A stretch of DNA of 64,000 nucleotides from Calothrix sp. PCC 6303 (GCF_000317435.1 NC_019751.1:2170001-2234000), one strand, 5' to 3'; counted from the stretch's first letter, positions 17,875 to 27,276 are shown. The notes: a model not told the origin generated them from the letters alone. A program made the numbers and translations.

Positions 17875-19716
17875 ATGTATCTAAAACTTCCTAAACCAAT
17901 TCATAATCTCGTTAAAGCTTCCAAGTTCTGGGATGATAACCATTTAATATTGCAAGAATTTAAATATTTTCGCAAAATTACAGTTATCGCCATTACATTC
18001 ACACTTTTATCGGCAATTATGGAGGGTGTGAGTATTGGCTTGCTACTTTCATTTTTGCAAAGTTTGACGCAGCCTGATTTACCAGTTAGTGAGTCGGGAT
18101 TGATTGGGAAAATTGTGATGGTATTCCTGGGAGAAAATGCGTCCCCAAGTGGTAGGCTTTATTTTGTATCAGGTATGATTTTACTCTGTACGTGGATGCG
18201 TGCTGGGTTCAACTACTTGGCAGGTGTGAATACTGAGAAGTCACAGTTGGTTTTAGCTGATCGCTTACGGAAGCAAATTTTTGAGCAGTTACAAGCGCTA
18301 CCACTGAGTTATTTCACTGATTCACGCTCTGGTGAAATTGTCAATACCATGACTACTGAAATCGAAAGATTGAAGCAGGTATTTAGTGGTGTTGCTTTCA
18401 TCTTTACTAGAGCAATGGTGGTAGCTGTTCAGTTTGTGACGATGTTTTTGATTTCGTGGCAGCTTTCAGTTATTTCACTGTTCGTTTTTTCGCTTTTGGC
18501 AGCAGGTTTAACTACCTTGAACCGCCGGGTAAGGGAAGCTAGTTTTGGAATTTCGGAAGCTAATGGTCAGTTTAATGCCACAGCGCTGGAATTGATTTCG
18601 GGAATTAGGACAATTCAGGCATTTGGCACTCAGAACTTTGAGCGCGATCGCTTCCACAAAGTAAGCAACAATTTACTCAGCGCTTCGGTTAAGGTTGTCT
18701 ACGCTTGGACGTTAGTAAAACCGATTGCTGAATGTATAGTCATGACTGTGTTGATTTGTCTGATTATTGTCTCCTACACCCAATTCACAATTGATCCCTC
18801 TTCGCTATTAACCTTCTTCTTTGTCTTGGTCAGAATTACACCAAGTATTCAAGATGCAAATGGTACATTAGCTTTCCTCAGTACTTTGAGTGGTTCATTA
18901 GAAAACGTCAAAGAGTTACTCAGACGTGATAATAAAAATTACTTTGAAAATGGTCAAGCTACTTTCTCTGGACTCAACCGAGCAATTGATATTGTTTCAG
19001 TAGACTTTGGTTATAACGATAAGAAATTAGTTTTACAAAATATCACCCTGACAATTGAGCGCGGCAAAATGACGGCTTTGGTGGGGAAATCGGGTTCAGG
19101 AAAAAGTACTTTAGCAGATTTAATTGCCCGTTTTTATGATCCCACTGAAGGTCAAATATTTGTGGATGGGATTGATTTGCGAATGTTAGATATTAACTCC
19201 CTGCGTAACCAAATGGCAGTTGTGAGTCAAGATACCTTTATTTTCAGCGCGTCAGTGCGAGAAAATATTGCCTACGGGATGATGGATGCAAGCGATGCAG
19301 AAATTAGGGAAGCAGCACGATTAGCAAACGCACTGGATTTTATCGAAAAAATGCCGGGAGGATTAGATGCAAAATTAGGTGAACGGGGTGTGAATCTATC
19401 GGGTGGGGAAAAACAACGGATTGCGATCGCACGAGCTTTGTTACGTAACCCAGAAATTTTGATTCTGGATGAAGCAACCGCAGCATTAGACACAGTTTCA
19501 GAGCGATTGATTCAAGAATCCATTGAAAAGCTAGCAGTGGGTAGAACCGTGATTGCGATCGCCCATCGTCTTTCTACTATTGTCAAAGCAGATAAAGTCG
19601 TGGTGATGGAAGGTGGTCAAATTATCGAACAAGGTAGCTACCAAGAACTTTTAGAACAACGTGGAGCGCTTTGGAAATATCACAAAATGCAACATGAATC
19701 AGGACATACTGCATAA
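17875..19716 (+). CDS. hepA: HepA, ABC exporter of heterocyst envelope polysaccharide
   Basis: The protein has 613 aa with a fused membrane domain and ATPase, which dimerises as an exporter of the MsbA type. Five to six hydrophobic segments lie before residue 330. Walker A GKSGSGKST is at about 404-412, the signature LSGGEKQRIAIARALL starts near 508 and Walker B EILILDEATAALD near 527; the switch region is IAIAHRLST. In Anabaena, HepA mutants fail to deposit the polysaccharide layer around heterocysts and cannot fix nitrogen in air. The N-terminal sequence MYLKLPKPIHNLVKA and the context after hepC make this assignment firm. The gene is bracketed by inverted copies B and C of a small repeat element. 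Confidence 0.93.
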   Translation: MYLKLPKPIHNLVKASKFWDDNHLILQEFKYFRKITVIAITFTLLSAIMEGVSIGLLLSFLQSLTQPDLPVSESGLIGKIVMVFLGENASPSGRLYFVSGMILLCTWMRAGFNYLAGVNTEKSQLVLADRLRKQIFEQLQALPLSYFTDSRSGEIVNTMTTEIERLKQVFSGVAFIFTRAMVVAVQFVTMFLISWQLSVISLFVFSLLAAGLTTLNRRVREASFGISEANGQFNATALELISGIRTIQAFGTQNFERDRFHKVSNNLLSASVKVVYAWTLVKPIAECIVMTVLICLIIVSYTQFTIDPSSLLTFFFVLVRITPSIQDANGTLAFLSTLSGSLENVKELLRRDNKNYFENGQATFSGLNRAIDIVSVDFGYNDKKLVLQNITLTIERGKMTALVGKSGSGKSTLADLIARFYDPTEGQIFVDGIDLRMLDINSLRNQMAVVSQDTFIFSASVRENIAYGMMDASDAEIREAARLANALDFIEKMPGGLDAKLGERGVNLSGGEKQRIAIARALLRNPEILILDEATAALDTVSERLIQESIEKLAVGRTVIAIAHRLSTIVKADKVVVMEGGQIIEQGSYQELLEQRGALWKYHKMQHESGHTA

Positions 19717-19728
19717 AACTTCTATTTC

Positions 19729-19903
19729 TAGAGAACTCCACAAAAAAGATGATCCAATATTGTGGGATATGCAGCGTTCGATGGTTCCTGAGCCTGTAGA
19801 AGGACTGAGCGCTCACGCCGAAGTCTTGCCTGTTCCTCTATTAGTAGCAGGCAAGATGCCTACAAGAAATTTTGGGATATTTTTTTATTTGGAAATCTCC
19901 TAG
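19729..19903 (-). repeat. Miniature inverted-repeat element, copy C
   Basis: The sequence is the reverse complement of copy B over both ends: GATGATCCAATATTGTGG at its left corresponds to the right end of B, and GGGATATTTTTTTATTTGGA at its right to the left end of B. It lacks the internal CCTCCGGTACACTTCGTTCC unit and has instead a small GCAGGCAAGATGCC insert. It starts 13 bp after the hepA stop codon. Confidence 0.7.
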
Positions 19904-20097
19904 AGTAAAACACCACTTTTTCTTCAACTATGTCATTCAATAAAATCAATATGTAAAACCTATACTATAGTTTTTTTAGGTTTGGTATATTTATTCTTAA
20001 ATATACTTCTCTTTTCCCTGTCAATAATTACTTCGCAAGTCCAACTTTCGACTAACTAGACTTCAATTTTGTCACTTAGTTTTAGAGTTCAACTAAC
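19904..20097. other. Short AT-rich gap after repeat copy C
   Basis: Together with copy C this forms the 381-bp gap between hepA and the next glycosyltransferase. I see no terminator or promoter that I could defend. Confidence 0.3.
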
Positions 20098-21111
20098 ATG
20101 AATCAAATAATTTCCAACTACCAGATTGTATCACCTGTTTCTCCTGAAATTAAGCGCCCACTGTGGTCGGTGATGATTCCTACTTATAACTGTGCTGAAT
20201 ATTTGCGTGAAACCTTGACAAGTCTTTTAATGCAAGACCCTGGAAAAGATGTGATGCAAATTGTGGTAGTTGACAATTGCTCTACCAAAGATGATCCCGA
20301 AGCTGTAGTTAGAGAATTAGGATCAAACCGGGTCGAGTTTTACCGTCAATCGGAAAATGTAGGCAGTCTAAAAAATTTTGAAACTTGTTTAGATTTATCT
20401 ACAGGTTACTTGGTACATATGTTGCACAGCGATGATTGTGTGCGTCCAGGTTTTTACGAAAAGATGACACAAGTATTTACAGAAAATCCCAATATTGGTG
20501 CTGCATTTTGTCGCAGTGTTCATATTGATGAAAATGGAAATGTTGAGGGATTTTCTGATTTAGAAATGTCGGAAAGTGGAATTCTTCCTATTGATTGGAT
20601 TGAGAAAATAGTCGAAGTATGTCGGATTTCTGTCCCATCTTTAGCTGTAGTTCGTCGTGAAGTTTATGAGACTTTGGGAGGTTGGGATCAGCGCTGTGGT
20701 TTGAGTGGAGATTGGGAAATGTGGGTCAGAATTATGACAAACTATCCCATATGGTATGAAGCTGAACCATTAGCCATGTGGCGCAGACATTCTAACTCAA
20801 CTAACGTCACCAATGCTAAAAGCTGGCAGTTTGTTCAAGATAACTTTAATACGGTAGAAGCTAATCTAGCTTATCTACATCAGCGAGGATTTAATTATAA
20901 ACTTGCCAAATATGTTAGACAAAATAGTGCATTCCTAGCTTTGGAATCTGCTGAAGTATTAATGAAGAATGGAGAAGCACGCAAAGCTTTACTATTTTTG
21001 GTGTCTGGGATTAACTTTAGCAAGTCACCACGGGTGATTGCATCAGCTGGGAGAATTATGGCTAAAAATGGATTGTACTCATTTTTACGCTCTGTACGTA
21101 GTCAGGGCTAG
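20098..21111 (+). CDS. Family 2 glycosyltransferase
   Basis: The protein has 337 aa. SVMIPTYNCAEYLRETLTSL (about residues 22-41) and VVVDNCSTKDDPEAVV are the GT2 nucleotide-binding region. The metal site is MLHSDDCVRPGFYEKM near residue 120, and LSGDWEMWVRIM near 205 holds the catalytic-base region. It corresponds in order to alr2836. It should add a sugar to the lipid-linked repeat unit of the envelope polysaccharide. A REP-like palindrome lies 28 bp downstream. Confidence 0.88.
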   Translation: MNQIISNYQIVSPVSPEIKRPLWSVMIPTYNCAEYLRETLTSLLMQDPGKDVMQIVVVDNCSTKDDPEAVVRELGSNRVEFYRQSENVGSLKNFETCLDLSTGYLVHMLHSDDCVRPGFYEKMTQVFTENPNIGAAFCRSVHIDENGNVEGFSDLEMSESGILPIDWIEKIVEVCRISVPSLAVVRREVYETLGGWDQRCGLSGDWEMWVRIMTNYPIWYEAEPLAMWRRHSNSTNVTNAKSWQFVQDNFNTVEANLAYLHQRGFNYKLAKYVRQNSAFLALESAEVLMKNGEARKALLFLVSGINFSKSPRVIASAGRIMAKNGLYSFLRSVRSQG

Positions 21112-21138
21112 TAGTGTGTAAAGATAAAAATCATGGTT

Positions 21139-21167
21139 GTAGAGACGTAGCAGTGCTACGTCTCTAC
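21139..21167. repeat. REP-like palindrome (GAGACGTAGC family)
   Basis: AGAGACGTAGC and GCTACGTCTCT pair perfectly around a short loop. It is one of five copies of this palindrome in the window (6184, 21139, 27496, 35113, 44295). As it follows a glycosyltransferase stop codon by 28 bp, it might attenuate transcription, although no T-run follows. Confidence 0.75.
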
Positions 21168-21372
21168 AGAATTGTGGATTTATTGTGGATTTGCACACAA
21201 CCACCAAAATATAATTGACAAGTAATTGAAATTTTCCCTGCCTTCTACATCTATTCCTCACACAAAATTCTTAAATGTAAAACTATTGTGTAAGTAGTTC
21301 TCTGTATATAATCATTTACCCCAAATCAGCATACACTTGACAGGAAGCAGTCAGCATATATGTTTTTTAGTT

Positions 21373-22338
21373 ATGGTAAAGGCTACAGAACCCTTAGTCA
21401 GTATAATCACTCCTACGTATAATCGTCCCGATTATTTAAAACAAGCTTTAACTAGTGCAATCGCTCAAACCTACCGAAATATAGAAATAATTGTTAGTGA
21501 TAATTGCAGTTTAGAGGATCCGCGATCGCTTGTTGAATCTTTCGGGGATTCACGCATTGTTTTTTCTCGCAATTCTCAAAACCTCGGTATGATTGCCAAT
21601 ACCCTTAAAGCCTTTAAAATGGCACGAGGTAAATATATTGCTTGTTTACTAGATGATGATATATGGGAAGCTGACTTTTTAGCCAAGTTAGTTCCCCACC
21701 TAGAAGCAAATGATAATTTAGCCTTGGCATTTTCCGATCATCATGTGATCACTGCTGATGGTACATTTGATGTTGCTGCTGCTGATGAATTTTCAAAATT
21801 GTACAAGCGCTCTGAATTAAAAGAGGGAGTTCATCAACCTTTTGACAAGTTGGGTTTGGTTGATAAAGCTATCCCCACAGCTATGTGCGCTGTCATCCGG
21901 CGTGATATCATTGATTGGGAAAATTTCCCAATAGAGGTGGAGGGTTCATGGGATATGTATATCACTTACTTGTGTTGTCGTTCTGGTTTAGGTGCTTACT
22001 ATTGTCCTGAAAGATTAACACGCTACCGCGAACATGAAAATACCGAAACTATGCAAAGTGGCAGCCGCAATTATCAAACCAAAATTCGCAAAGCACAGGG
22101 TGATTTATTTTGCTATGAAAAATTTATAGCAGACCCAGCTTTAGAAGAACTTCACCCCTATTTTAAAGAGCGTTGGGCACATATTAATACAACCCTTGGT
22201 ATTGGTTTAATTCGGGCACAAAAATTACCTGAAGCCCGTCCTTATTTGTGGCGTTCTCTACAGCAACACTTCAGCTTACGCAGCTTTGCTGGATTAATCT
22301 TAAGTTTTACAAGTCCATCACTCGCCAGTAAATTTTAA
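21373..22338 (+). CDS. Family 2 glycosyltransferase
   Basis: I place the start at ATG 21373 (321 aa), since the upstream TTG at 21337 adds 12 residues unlike a GT2 start. ATEPLVSIITPTYNRPDYLK is the family signature, IIVSDNCSLEDPRSLV follows, and LLDDDIWEADFLAKLVPHL near residue 95 holds the DxD site. WDMYITYLCC lies in the acceptor region. The order matches alr2837, reported as needed for envelope polysaccharide. Donor sugar unknown. Confidence 0.87.
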   Translation: MVKATEPLVSIITPTYNRPDYLKQALTSAIAQTYRNIEIIVSDNCSLEDPRSLVESFGDSRIVFSRNSQNLGMIANTLKAFKMARGKYIACLLDDDIWEADFLAKLVPHLEANDNLALAFSDHHVITADGTFDVAAADEFSKLYKRSELKEGVHQPFDKLGLVDKAIPTAMCAVIRRDIIDWENFPIEVEGSWDMYITYLCCRSGLGAYYCPERLTRYREHENTETMQSGSRNYQTKIRKAQGDLFCYEKFIADPALEELHPYFKERWAHINTTLGIGLIRAQKLPEARPYLWRSLQQHFSLRSFAGLILSFTSPSLASKF

Positions 22339-22429
22339 CCTGGGATTTTTGCATATTCACTTATGCCCTTCCCTAGAGAATATTTAAAACTTGTTATGTT
22401 TAGTTAAGGATTTATCCAAAATAAAGAAT

Positions 22430-23323
22430 ATGCGTTTATCTGCCTGTATTACTACAAGAAATCGACCGGAAAGACTTGATGAATGTTTGAAAGCATTGTG
22501 GAATTCCACCTGCAAACCTCATTTGATAATTGTGTCTGATGATTCTGCATCTTCAGATATGAAGTTGCAAAACCAGCAAATTGTTGAAAAATACCCAGGA
22601 ACAAATTATATCCTTGGTCCTCAAATTGGTGTATGCGCTAACAGAAATAACGCTCTGAACGCAATTCCATCAGGAGAAACTGATTTAGTCGCTTTCATTG
22701 ATGATGACATTTGTGTTGAGCCAAATTTTATTGATTTGGCAATTGGACGCTACCAGAAAATGCCTGTGGAAGATGTTAATAAAACCATAATTTCTGGAAT
22801 TAGTAAAGCTCCCAATGGAGATATTATGTCATCGGGTAAACTTAATTTCCGAGGATATTTTTCCGACTCTGATGTCCCCGAAACTGTAGCAATCCATGCT
22901 GCAATTTTTCCGATTGCTTTCTTAGAAGCAGAAAAATGGGACGAGAATATCTTTTTTGGTTACGAAGATGCAGAATTGTGTTTACGTGCTTTAAGAAGGG
23001 GATACAAGATTTTAGAATGTCCAGAATTAAATGTTTTACATCTAGCCTACGATAATCAGAGTAGTTTACATGTTCCCGATATGGGGAATATGAGTAACTA
23101 TGAAATTTCTATTGAAGCGGCAAGATTATATGTAGGAATTAAACGCTATAAAGATTTATTCCCAAATTTTTTCAAACTTGTTGCTTTCTTGGTTTTGTAT
23201 TTCGTACATATGACGGCATACTTGTTGAAGCGTGGTGCATTACCAGTGTTACCAGAAATTGTGCGTCGTTCTCACATTGAACGGTTGTGGCAACCTCTGG
23301 ACATCGGTCAAAATTTAGCATGA
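22430..23323 (+). CDS. Family 2 glycosyltransferase (rhamnosyltransferase-like)
   Basis: I choose ATG at 22430 (297 aa); the open frame extends up to TTG 22391, but the added 13 residues are not GT-like. MRLSACITTRNRPERLDECL opens the GT2 domain. AFIDDDICVEPNFIDLAIGR near residue 88 contains the DDD metal site and FFGYEDAELCLRALRRGYKI near residue 175 the ExxD-type acceptor motif common in rhamnosyl- and galactosyltransferases. A hydrophobic stretch, FKLVAFLVLYFVHMTAYLL, near the C terminus could bind the membrane. It belongs to the run of HEP-island transferases. Confidence 0.86.
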   Translation: MRLSACITTRNRPERLDECLKALWNSTCKPHLIIVSDDSASSDMKLQNQQIVEKYPGTNYILGPQIGVCANRNNALNAIPSGETDLVAFIDDDICVEPNFIDLAIGRYQKMPVEDVNKTIISGISKAPNGDIMSSGKLNFRGYFSDSDVPETVAIHAAIFPIAFLEAEKWDENIFFGYEDAELCLRALRRGYKILECPELNVLHLAYDNQSSLHVPDMGNMSNYEISIEAARLYVGIKRYKDLFPNFFKLVAFLVLYFVHMTAYLLKRGALPVLPEIVRRSHIERLWQPLDIGQNLA

Positions 23324-23407
23324 TTTTTACTCTCTTCAAGTATCTGATGTCAAACTAATTGTGCAAGAGACTTTCAGTATATTTAATTTATTTAGATCAA
23401 AGGTTAA

Positions 23408-24607
23408 ATGATGAAAATTTGTATTGTTACACCCTATGTGATGAAAGGTGACGGGCAAGGAAGAGCAAACTATGAAGTTGTTTGGGAAGCGATTCGCCGT
23501 GGTTATGAACTAACATTAGTTGCAGTGAAAATTTCCCCAGAATTAGAAACACATCCACAAATTAAATGGATTAAGTTTCCTAACACAAATTTCCCCACTG
23601 CATTATTAAATGAGATGATTTTTTCTGGTCGTAGTGCTGGGTGGTTGCGGCAACATCGACATGAGTTTGATTTAGTCCAGGTTTATGGGGCTGTAACTTC
23701 GGCAGTTGGGGATATTAACACCTCACAATTTGTACATACAGCTTGGCGCAAATCTCCTGTACATACATCTCGAATTCACCGCAGTTTGTATGGGGTTTAT
23801 CACTGGCTGTATAGCGCTTTAAATGCTGCTTGGGAAAAAACCGCCTTTAGAAAAGCCAAAATTTCCATCGCCGTTTCTGACAAAATTAAGCAAGAATTAA
23901 TTCATGAATTGGGATTAGTAGGCGATCGCATTCATGTAATTCACAATGGAGTAGATGTAGAAGAGTTTGTTCCGGGGGTAGAATCGCGGGAACAATTTGG
24001 ATTACCCACAGATGTGAGTTTAGGAATGTTTGCTGGTGATATCCGCACCAACCGCAAAAATTTAGATACAGTTCTACGTTCCTTGGTTCAAGTTCCCGAT
24101 TTACACTTAGCTGTGGTGGGAACCACTGAAGGCAGTCCATATCCAGCAATGGCAGCCGAATTAGGAATTAGTGATAGGGTACATTTTCTCGGATTTCGCC
24201 GTGACATCGCTAAAATTATGCAAGCGGTGGACTTTTTCGTGTTTCCATCACGATATGAAGCCTGTACCCTAGTACTTTTAGAAGCAATGGCATCAGGACT
24301 ACCCGTAATTACTGCCACCAGCGCCGGAGGTGCGGAACTAGTAACACCAGAAAGTGGTTTTGTGCTGCAAAATTCCGATGATGCTGATGCCTTAGCAAAA
24401 GCTATGGAAACGTTATCACGCGATCGCACTCTCGGACAAACTATGGGGCAAGCTGCGCGTCAAGTTGCCGAACAAAATACCTGGACTGCCAAAGCTAAAA
24501 ATTATGTGGATTTGTTTGAGGAGTTAGTTAATAATGAAAATCTCCGTAATTATACCGACGTTTCGCCGTCCCAAAGATCTAGCGCGGTGCTTGGTAGCGC
24601 TAACTAA
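23408..24607 (+). CDS. Family 4 glycosyltransferase
   Basis: The protein has 399 aa with a GT-B fold. IVTPYVMKGDGQGRANYEVV is the acceptor-domain start, VIHNGVDVEEFVPG the linker, and FPSRYEACTLVLLEAMASGL the donor ExE motif near residues 280-300. The last 74 bp overlap the next gene at 24534 in another frame. Such a long overlap is unusual, and the last 25 residues (after about residue 375) are not GT-like, so the reading frame may have been extended by loss of an earlier stop. The order matches alr2839. Confidence 0.88.
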   Translation: MMKICIVTPYVMKGDGQGRANYEVVWEAIRRGYELTLVAVKISPELETHPQIKWIKFPNTNFPTALLNEMIFSGRSAGWLRQHRHEFDLVQVYGAVTSAVGDINTSQFVHTAWRKSPVHTSRIHRSLYGVYHWLYSALNAAWEKTAFRKAKISIAVSDKIKQELIHELGLVGDRIHVIHNGVDVEEFVPGVESREQFGLPTDVSLGMFAGDIRTNRKNLDTVLRSLVQVPDLHLAVVGTTEGSPYPAMAAELGISDRVHFLGFRRDIAKIMQAVDFFVFPSRYEACTLVLLEAMASGLPVITATSAGGAELVTPESGFVLQNSDDADALAKAMETLSRDRTLGQTMGQAARQVAEQNTWTAKAKNYVDLFEELVNNENLRNYTDVSPSQRSSAVLGSAN

Positions 24608-25556
24608 ACAAACTAGACCAGTAAATGAAGTCATCGTCACGGTGCGAGATATTGATACCCAAACCTGGGACTTTTTCCAGCAGCTAGAAAACTCTAGCAG
24701 TACCGGGGAAAAGGATCTGGCAAAAACAGGTATTTCCCCTTGCTCCCTGCCCCCTGCCCCCTGCTTATCTGCCCTCAACCTCAAAACAGTCACTGTCACC
24801 GTCACAGGGGTGGTAGCCGCTATGAATGCAGGGATGGATGCCGCCACCGGGGACATTATCGCCTTTACCGATGATGATGCAGCCCCCCGTGCCGATTGGC
24901 TGGAGAAAATAGAAGCTTATTTCCAAGCTGATTCCCAGACTGCTGCTGTGGGTGGCAGAGATTGGCAATGGGTGGGGGAAGAACTTAAAGAAATCGGCGA
25001 AAGTGAGGATGTGGGGCGTTTGCAGTGGTTCGGTAGAGTCATTGGCAACCACCACTTTGCAGTGGGAGATGCCCGCGAAGTGGATGTTCTCAAAGGCGTG
25101 AATATGAGCTTTCGCCGTACAGCTATCCAAGGGTTGCTATTTGACGAAAGAATGCGGGGAACAGGTGCCCAGGTTCACTTTGAATTGGCATTTAATTTAG
25201 CCCTACGTCGTCGGGGTTGGAAAATCATCTTCGATCCCGCAGTAGCTGTAGATCATTATCCTGCACAGCGATTTGATGAAGATCAACGCGATCGCTTTAA
25301 CGGAGAAGCCTGGTCAAATGCAGTACATAATGAAACCTTAGTTTTACTAGAGCATTTTTCCCCACTTCAGCGCTTAGTATTCATAATCTGGGCTTTTTTA
25401 ATTGGTACCCGCGAAGCCCTTGGGATTGTACAATTGTTGCGATTACTACTTAGTGAAGGCGAAGTCGCCAAGCTTAAATGGGTTGCATCAGTACGTGGAC
25501 GCTGGCAAGGATTGCAAACTTGGCGAGAAATGAGAAATATCGAACTCAGGATTTAA
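24534..25556 (+). CDS. Family 2 glycosyltransferase with an in-frame repeat insertion
   Basis: The protein has 340 aa. KISVIIPTFRRPKDLARCLV is the GT2 start, FTDDDAAPRADWLEKIEAYF the DxD site, and VLKGVNMSFRRTAI with GTGAQVHFELAFNLALRRRG the acceptor region. Between about residues 52 and 82 there is a Pro/Ser-rich stretch (GISPCSLPPAPCLSA) encoded by a CCCTGCCCCC-type repeat that is usually intergenic in cyanobacteria. It is in frame, so the enzyme may still work. The start lies inside the end of the preceding gene. Order matches alr2840. Confidence 0.85.
   Translation: MKISVIIPTFRRPKDLARCLVALTKQTRPVNEVIVTVRDIDTQTWDFFQQLENSSSTGEKDLAKTGISPCSLPPAPCLSALNLKTVTVTVTGVVAAMNAGMDAATGDIIAFTDDDAAPRADWLEKIEAYFQADSQTAAVGGRDWQWVGEELKEIGESEDVGRLQWFGRVIGNHHFAVGDAREVDVLKGVNMSFRRTAIQGLLFDERMRGTGAQVHFELAFNLALRRRGWKIIFDPAVAVDHYPAQRFDEDQRDRFNGEAWSNAVHNETLVLLEHFSPLQRLVFIIWAFLIGTREALGIVQLLRLLLSEGEVAKLKWVASVRGRWQGLQTWREMRNIELRI
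24700..24775. repeat. CCCTGCC-type repeat inside a coding sequence
   Basis: The stretch TTGCTCCCTGCCCCCTGCCC, followed by another CCTGC, is the sort of sequence seen as tandem 7-bp repeats between cyanobacterial genes. Here it interrupts the glycosyltransferase gene in frame between the GT2 start and its DxD motif. The limits are approximate. Confidence 0.6.
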
Positions 25557-25614
25557 AGCAGTAAACAGTGAACTGATACCTGGTAACTGATAACTGATAC
25601 CTAACCCCATCCCT

Positions 25615-27048
25615 ATGACATACAGATTAACTTTTCCCCTTCAAAACCCCTCAGAAGTGGTTCAACCCCAAAATCAACCACTCTATGCTTGGTTAGCGAT
25701 CGCATCGCTGATCTTATTCTCTACAGTATGTATTGCAGGGGGTATCGGTGGCATTTTTCGCCCCGGTTTTGTAGTCGTGTCCTTTGTGGTGGGTATTTTT
25801 CTCTATGCACGATACCCAATCATGTATTTGGGTTTTACTTGGTGGATGTGGTTTCTCACATCACTGCTTTCCCGTCTAATTGATGTGCGTACCAACTTTG
25901 ATGAAAGTCGTTTTATCCTGGTTGCCCCCTATTTAGTTACATTAATTACTTTATATAGTGTCTTTAAACACTTACCCAGAGCATCTCGTGAGGGTGGTTT
26001 ACCCTTCATTTTGGCACTATCTGGTGTATTTTATGCTTTTATGGTGGGTTTGATTAAAGCACCTACCTACGTTACCGCAGCGCGAGCGCTTCTTGAATGG
26101 ATTACTCCACTTAGTCTCAGTTTTTACCTATTTATTAATTGGCGAAATTATCCCCTATACCGTAAAAATATCCTACGAGTTTTTCTTTGGGGAGTAATAG
26201 TTACAGGTGCTTATGGTATTTTTCAATATATTGTTGCCCCAGAATGGGATAAATTTTGGCTAATTAGCACCAAACTCACCAGTATGGGAGAACCCGCACC
26301 CCTACAAATTCGGGTTTGGAGTACCATGGCATCGCCAGGTCCCTTTGCTGTGATGATGATGTCAGGATTACTATTAATTTTCAATGGTGGTGGTGCCTTA
26401 GCAATGCCCGCAGCTGGGGTTGGATATCTAGCATTTCTCCTCACGATGGTACGGGTAATGTGGGGTTGTTGGGTTGTGGGTTTACTAGGGATGATTACCT
26501 CCATTAAACCTCGCTTACAGATGCGGCTAATGATCACAATTATCATCATGGCTTTGTGTGTTGTTCCCCTGAGTACGATGGAGCCATTTGCTACTGCCAT
26601 CAACACTCGCTTACAAAGCTTCACTAACCTGGAAAATGATGATAGTGCCCAAATTCGCCAAAAAATCTATGAAGAAGGGTTAAACAATGCCATTACTAAT
26701 GTGATGGGTAATGGTATTGGTAATACTTTCATTATCAATAAAGAGGGCGTATTAGAATCAATAGTGGTAGATAGCGGAATTCTGGAGACATTTTTTACAC
26801 TCGGTTGGTTGGGGGCAATCCCCTATGTATCCGGTTTATTACTACTAATGGTAAAAGTATTACAAGCAACAGAATCCCGTTTCGACACCTTTATGGCAGC
26901 TTCGCGGGCTATTGGTATTGCTTGTGTGACTGGAATCCCTATCTTTAGTATCATGCTGGGTTTCTCAGGCATATTTTTGTGGGCTTTCCTAGCTCTGGCA
27001 CTAGCTGGTCACAATTACTACCAACGACAAGCAAAGAATCACTATTAG
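25615..27048 (+). CDS. Wzy-like O-unit polymerase
   Basis: The protein has 477 aa and about 10-12 hydrophobic segments spread over its length, as in O-antigen ligase/polymerase proteins. A hydrophilic loop around residues 340-400 (NDDSAQIRQKIYEEGLNNA) is typical of the large periplasmic loop of the Wzy_C family, in which the R-x-x-x-Y/E pattern recurs. It should polymerise lipid-linked repeat units in the periplasm together with the Wzc-like protein at 12490. It is the last gene of the island and matches alr2841 in order. Confidence 0.84.
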   Translation: MTYRLTFPLQNPSEVVQPQNQPLYAWLAIASLILFSTVCIAGGIGGIFRPGFVVVSFVVGIFLYARYPIMYLGFTWWMWFLTSLLSRLIDVRTNFDESRFILVAPYLVTLITLYSVFKHLPRASREGGLPFILALSGVFYAFMVGLIKAPTYVTAARALLEWITPLSLSFYLFINWRNYPLYRKNILRVFLWGVIVTGAYGIFQYIVAPEWDKFWLISTKLTSMGEPAPLQIRVWSTMASPGPFAVMMMSGLLLIFNGGGALAMPAAGVGYLAFLLTMVRVMWGCWVVGLLGMITSIKPRLQMRLMITIIIMALCVVPLSTMEPFATAINTRLQSFTNLENDDSAQIRQKIYEEGLNNAITNVMGNGIGNTFIINKEGVLESIVVDSGILETFFTLGWLGAIPYVSGLLLLMVKVLQATESRFDTFMAASRAIGIACVTGIPIFSIMLGFSGIFLWAFLALALAGHNYYQRQAKNHY

Positions 27049-27276
27049 CTTCAGTTGCAACTAAGGTAGAATATTGGGCGAAAACCTCTATTGATCCTTG
27101 TCAAATGGGTTCTATAAGATATAAGTATTGATTTTAGTCTCCGATGTAACAGAATTTGCACCCAGGTAGCAGTTATCCTAGATAGGAAAACTAAGTAAAA
27201 TTTAATAATGTTGGGGTGTGAGTTGATTCAACCTTACCCCAGTTAACCCAACAAGCAAAACTGAGGTGCTAGGAAT

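Noticed and set aside
19661-19903. An 80-codon ORF at the end of hepA
   Set aside because: It overlaps the end of hepA in another frame and then reads through repeat copy C.
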